NCBI GenBank assembly: GCA_947461645.1
Contig: CANHMN010000083.1
Coordinates: 1-7,394, forward strand
Direction of reading: 5' to 3'
DNA from: Chitinophagaceae bacterium
Lineage (GTDB): Bacteria > Bacteroidota > Bacteroidia > Chitinophagales > Chitinophagaceae
DNA length: 7,394 bases
In this document: positions 6,971 to 7,394 of the stretch, piece after piece
How the letters are laid out: the number at the start of each line of letters is the position of its first letter
Position numbering within the stretch: the stretch's first letter is position 1
Notes under the pieces: model-generated
What the model saw: only the letters and a program-made list of their open reading frames with translations
What the model was told of the DNA's origin: nothing
The model's database searches: none
Made by a program: the position numbers and the translations under genes

Positions 6971-7394
6971 TTAGAAAGACATCAGTTTGTTTACACACTC
7001 GTCAAGTCTTGCATTAGCCATGAAATTCTTCTCCAACTCAATGTTAAACGGCACTGGCGTATCAAGGCTCGCGCAACGCATTACAGGCGCATCGAGGTGT
7101 GAAAAACAATTTTCTCCAATCCATGCTGCAATTTCGCCACCTATTCCACCAATGAGCGTGTCTTCGTGCAACAACAAAACCCTTCCCGTTCGTTTAACCG
7201 TTGCCGATATGGCATCATAATCCAAGGGCAATAATGTTCTTAGGTCGAGAATTTCTATTGATAGCTCTGGATGTTTTGTTGCGTATTCTTTAGCCCAATG
7301 CACACCTGCGCCATAAGTAATTATCGATACGTCTTCTCCATGTTGAATGGTTCTTGCTTTACCGATTTCAATTTCATAATAGTCATCAGGAACC
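6971..7394 (-). CDS. 2-oxoacid dehydrogenase E1 component, beta part, C-terminal fragment (5' end cut off)
   Basis: The frame is open from the right edge (first full codon at 7393) to the TAA at 6971, giving the last 140 residues. The fragment covers most of the transketolase C-terminal domain of thiamine-diphosphate E1 subunits: EIEIGKARTI, then VSIITYGAGVHWA, DLRTLLPLD, the HEDTLIGGIGGEIAAWI block, and CASLDTPVPF near the end. These enzymes decarboxylate pyruvate or branched-chain 2-oxoacids and pass the acyl group to E2. The end of the protein resembles Bacteroidota E1 proteins in which alpha and beta parts are fused into one chain (about 650-800 residues), but the fragment cannot distinguish fused from separate beta (about 325 residues), nor pyruvate from 2-oxoisovalerate as substrate. 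A GTG at 7303 is only an internal valine codon, since family sequence continues upstream of it. Confidence 0.9.
   Translation of the reverse strand, partial: VPDDYYEIEIGKARTIQHGEDVSIITYGAGVHWAKEYATKHPELSIEILDLRTLLPLDYDAISATVKRTGRVLLLHEDTLIGGIGGEIAAWIGENCFSHLDAPVMRCASLDTPVPFNIELEKNFMANARLDECVNKLMSF

Noticed and set aside
1..7394. Mobile elements, CRISPR array, tRNA or rRNA genes
   Set aside because: No terminal inverted repeats, transposase or integrase motifs, spaced repeats or cloverleaf-like segments were seen on either strand.

Overview
The window looks like chromosomal DNA of a Bacteroidota bacterium; class or genus cannot be told from it. Three things point there: an Alternative Complex III (act) operon whose protein sequences look like Bacteroidota ones, a promoter of the Bacteroidota type (TTG, 22 nt, TAATTTTG) in front of it, and start codons preceded by A/T-rich sequence without clear Shine-Dalgarno motifs.

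Layout. Positions 1-5282 on the minus strand hold the first three genes of the act operon in the order actA (multihaem cytochrome c), actB (iron-sulfur/molybdopterin-like subunit) and actC (NrfD-like quinol-oxidising membrane subunit, cut off by the left edge). Gaps are 63 and 54 nt, so one transcript is likely. Positions 5283-5512 are an AT-rich divergent intergenic region carrying the act promoter. On the plus strand follow a 99-residue two-helix membrane protein (5513-5812) that resembles the uncharacterised DUF6787 family, and a 363-residue protein (5879-6970) joining an exported carboxypeptidase-regulatory-like domain to a complete methionine-R-sulfoxide reductase (MsrB) domain. From the right edge, on the minus strand, comes the C-terminal part of a thiamine-diphosphate 2-oxoacid dehydrogenase E1 component (beta/transketolase-C part). 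Its stop codon directly abuts that of the MsrB fusion.

How the genes work together. ActC should oxidise menaquinol in the membrane. Electrons then pass through the Fe-S clusters of ActB to the haems of ActA and on to a terminal oxidase, usually encoded just downstream and outside this window. The MsrB fusion would repair oxidised methionine in the cell envelope; a link to respiration is only suggested by proximity. The E1 fragment belongs to central or branched-chain 2-oxoacid metabolism and seems to be an unrelated neighbour.

Novelty. Most of the window is a known respiratory complex in its normal order; I see no mobile element, CRISPR array, tRNA or rRNA. The points most worth a second look are the MsrB fusion with its TTG start and possible internal start, the extra N-terminal haem domain and calcium-loop-like motif in ActA, and the zero-gap convergent gene ends.
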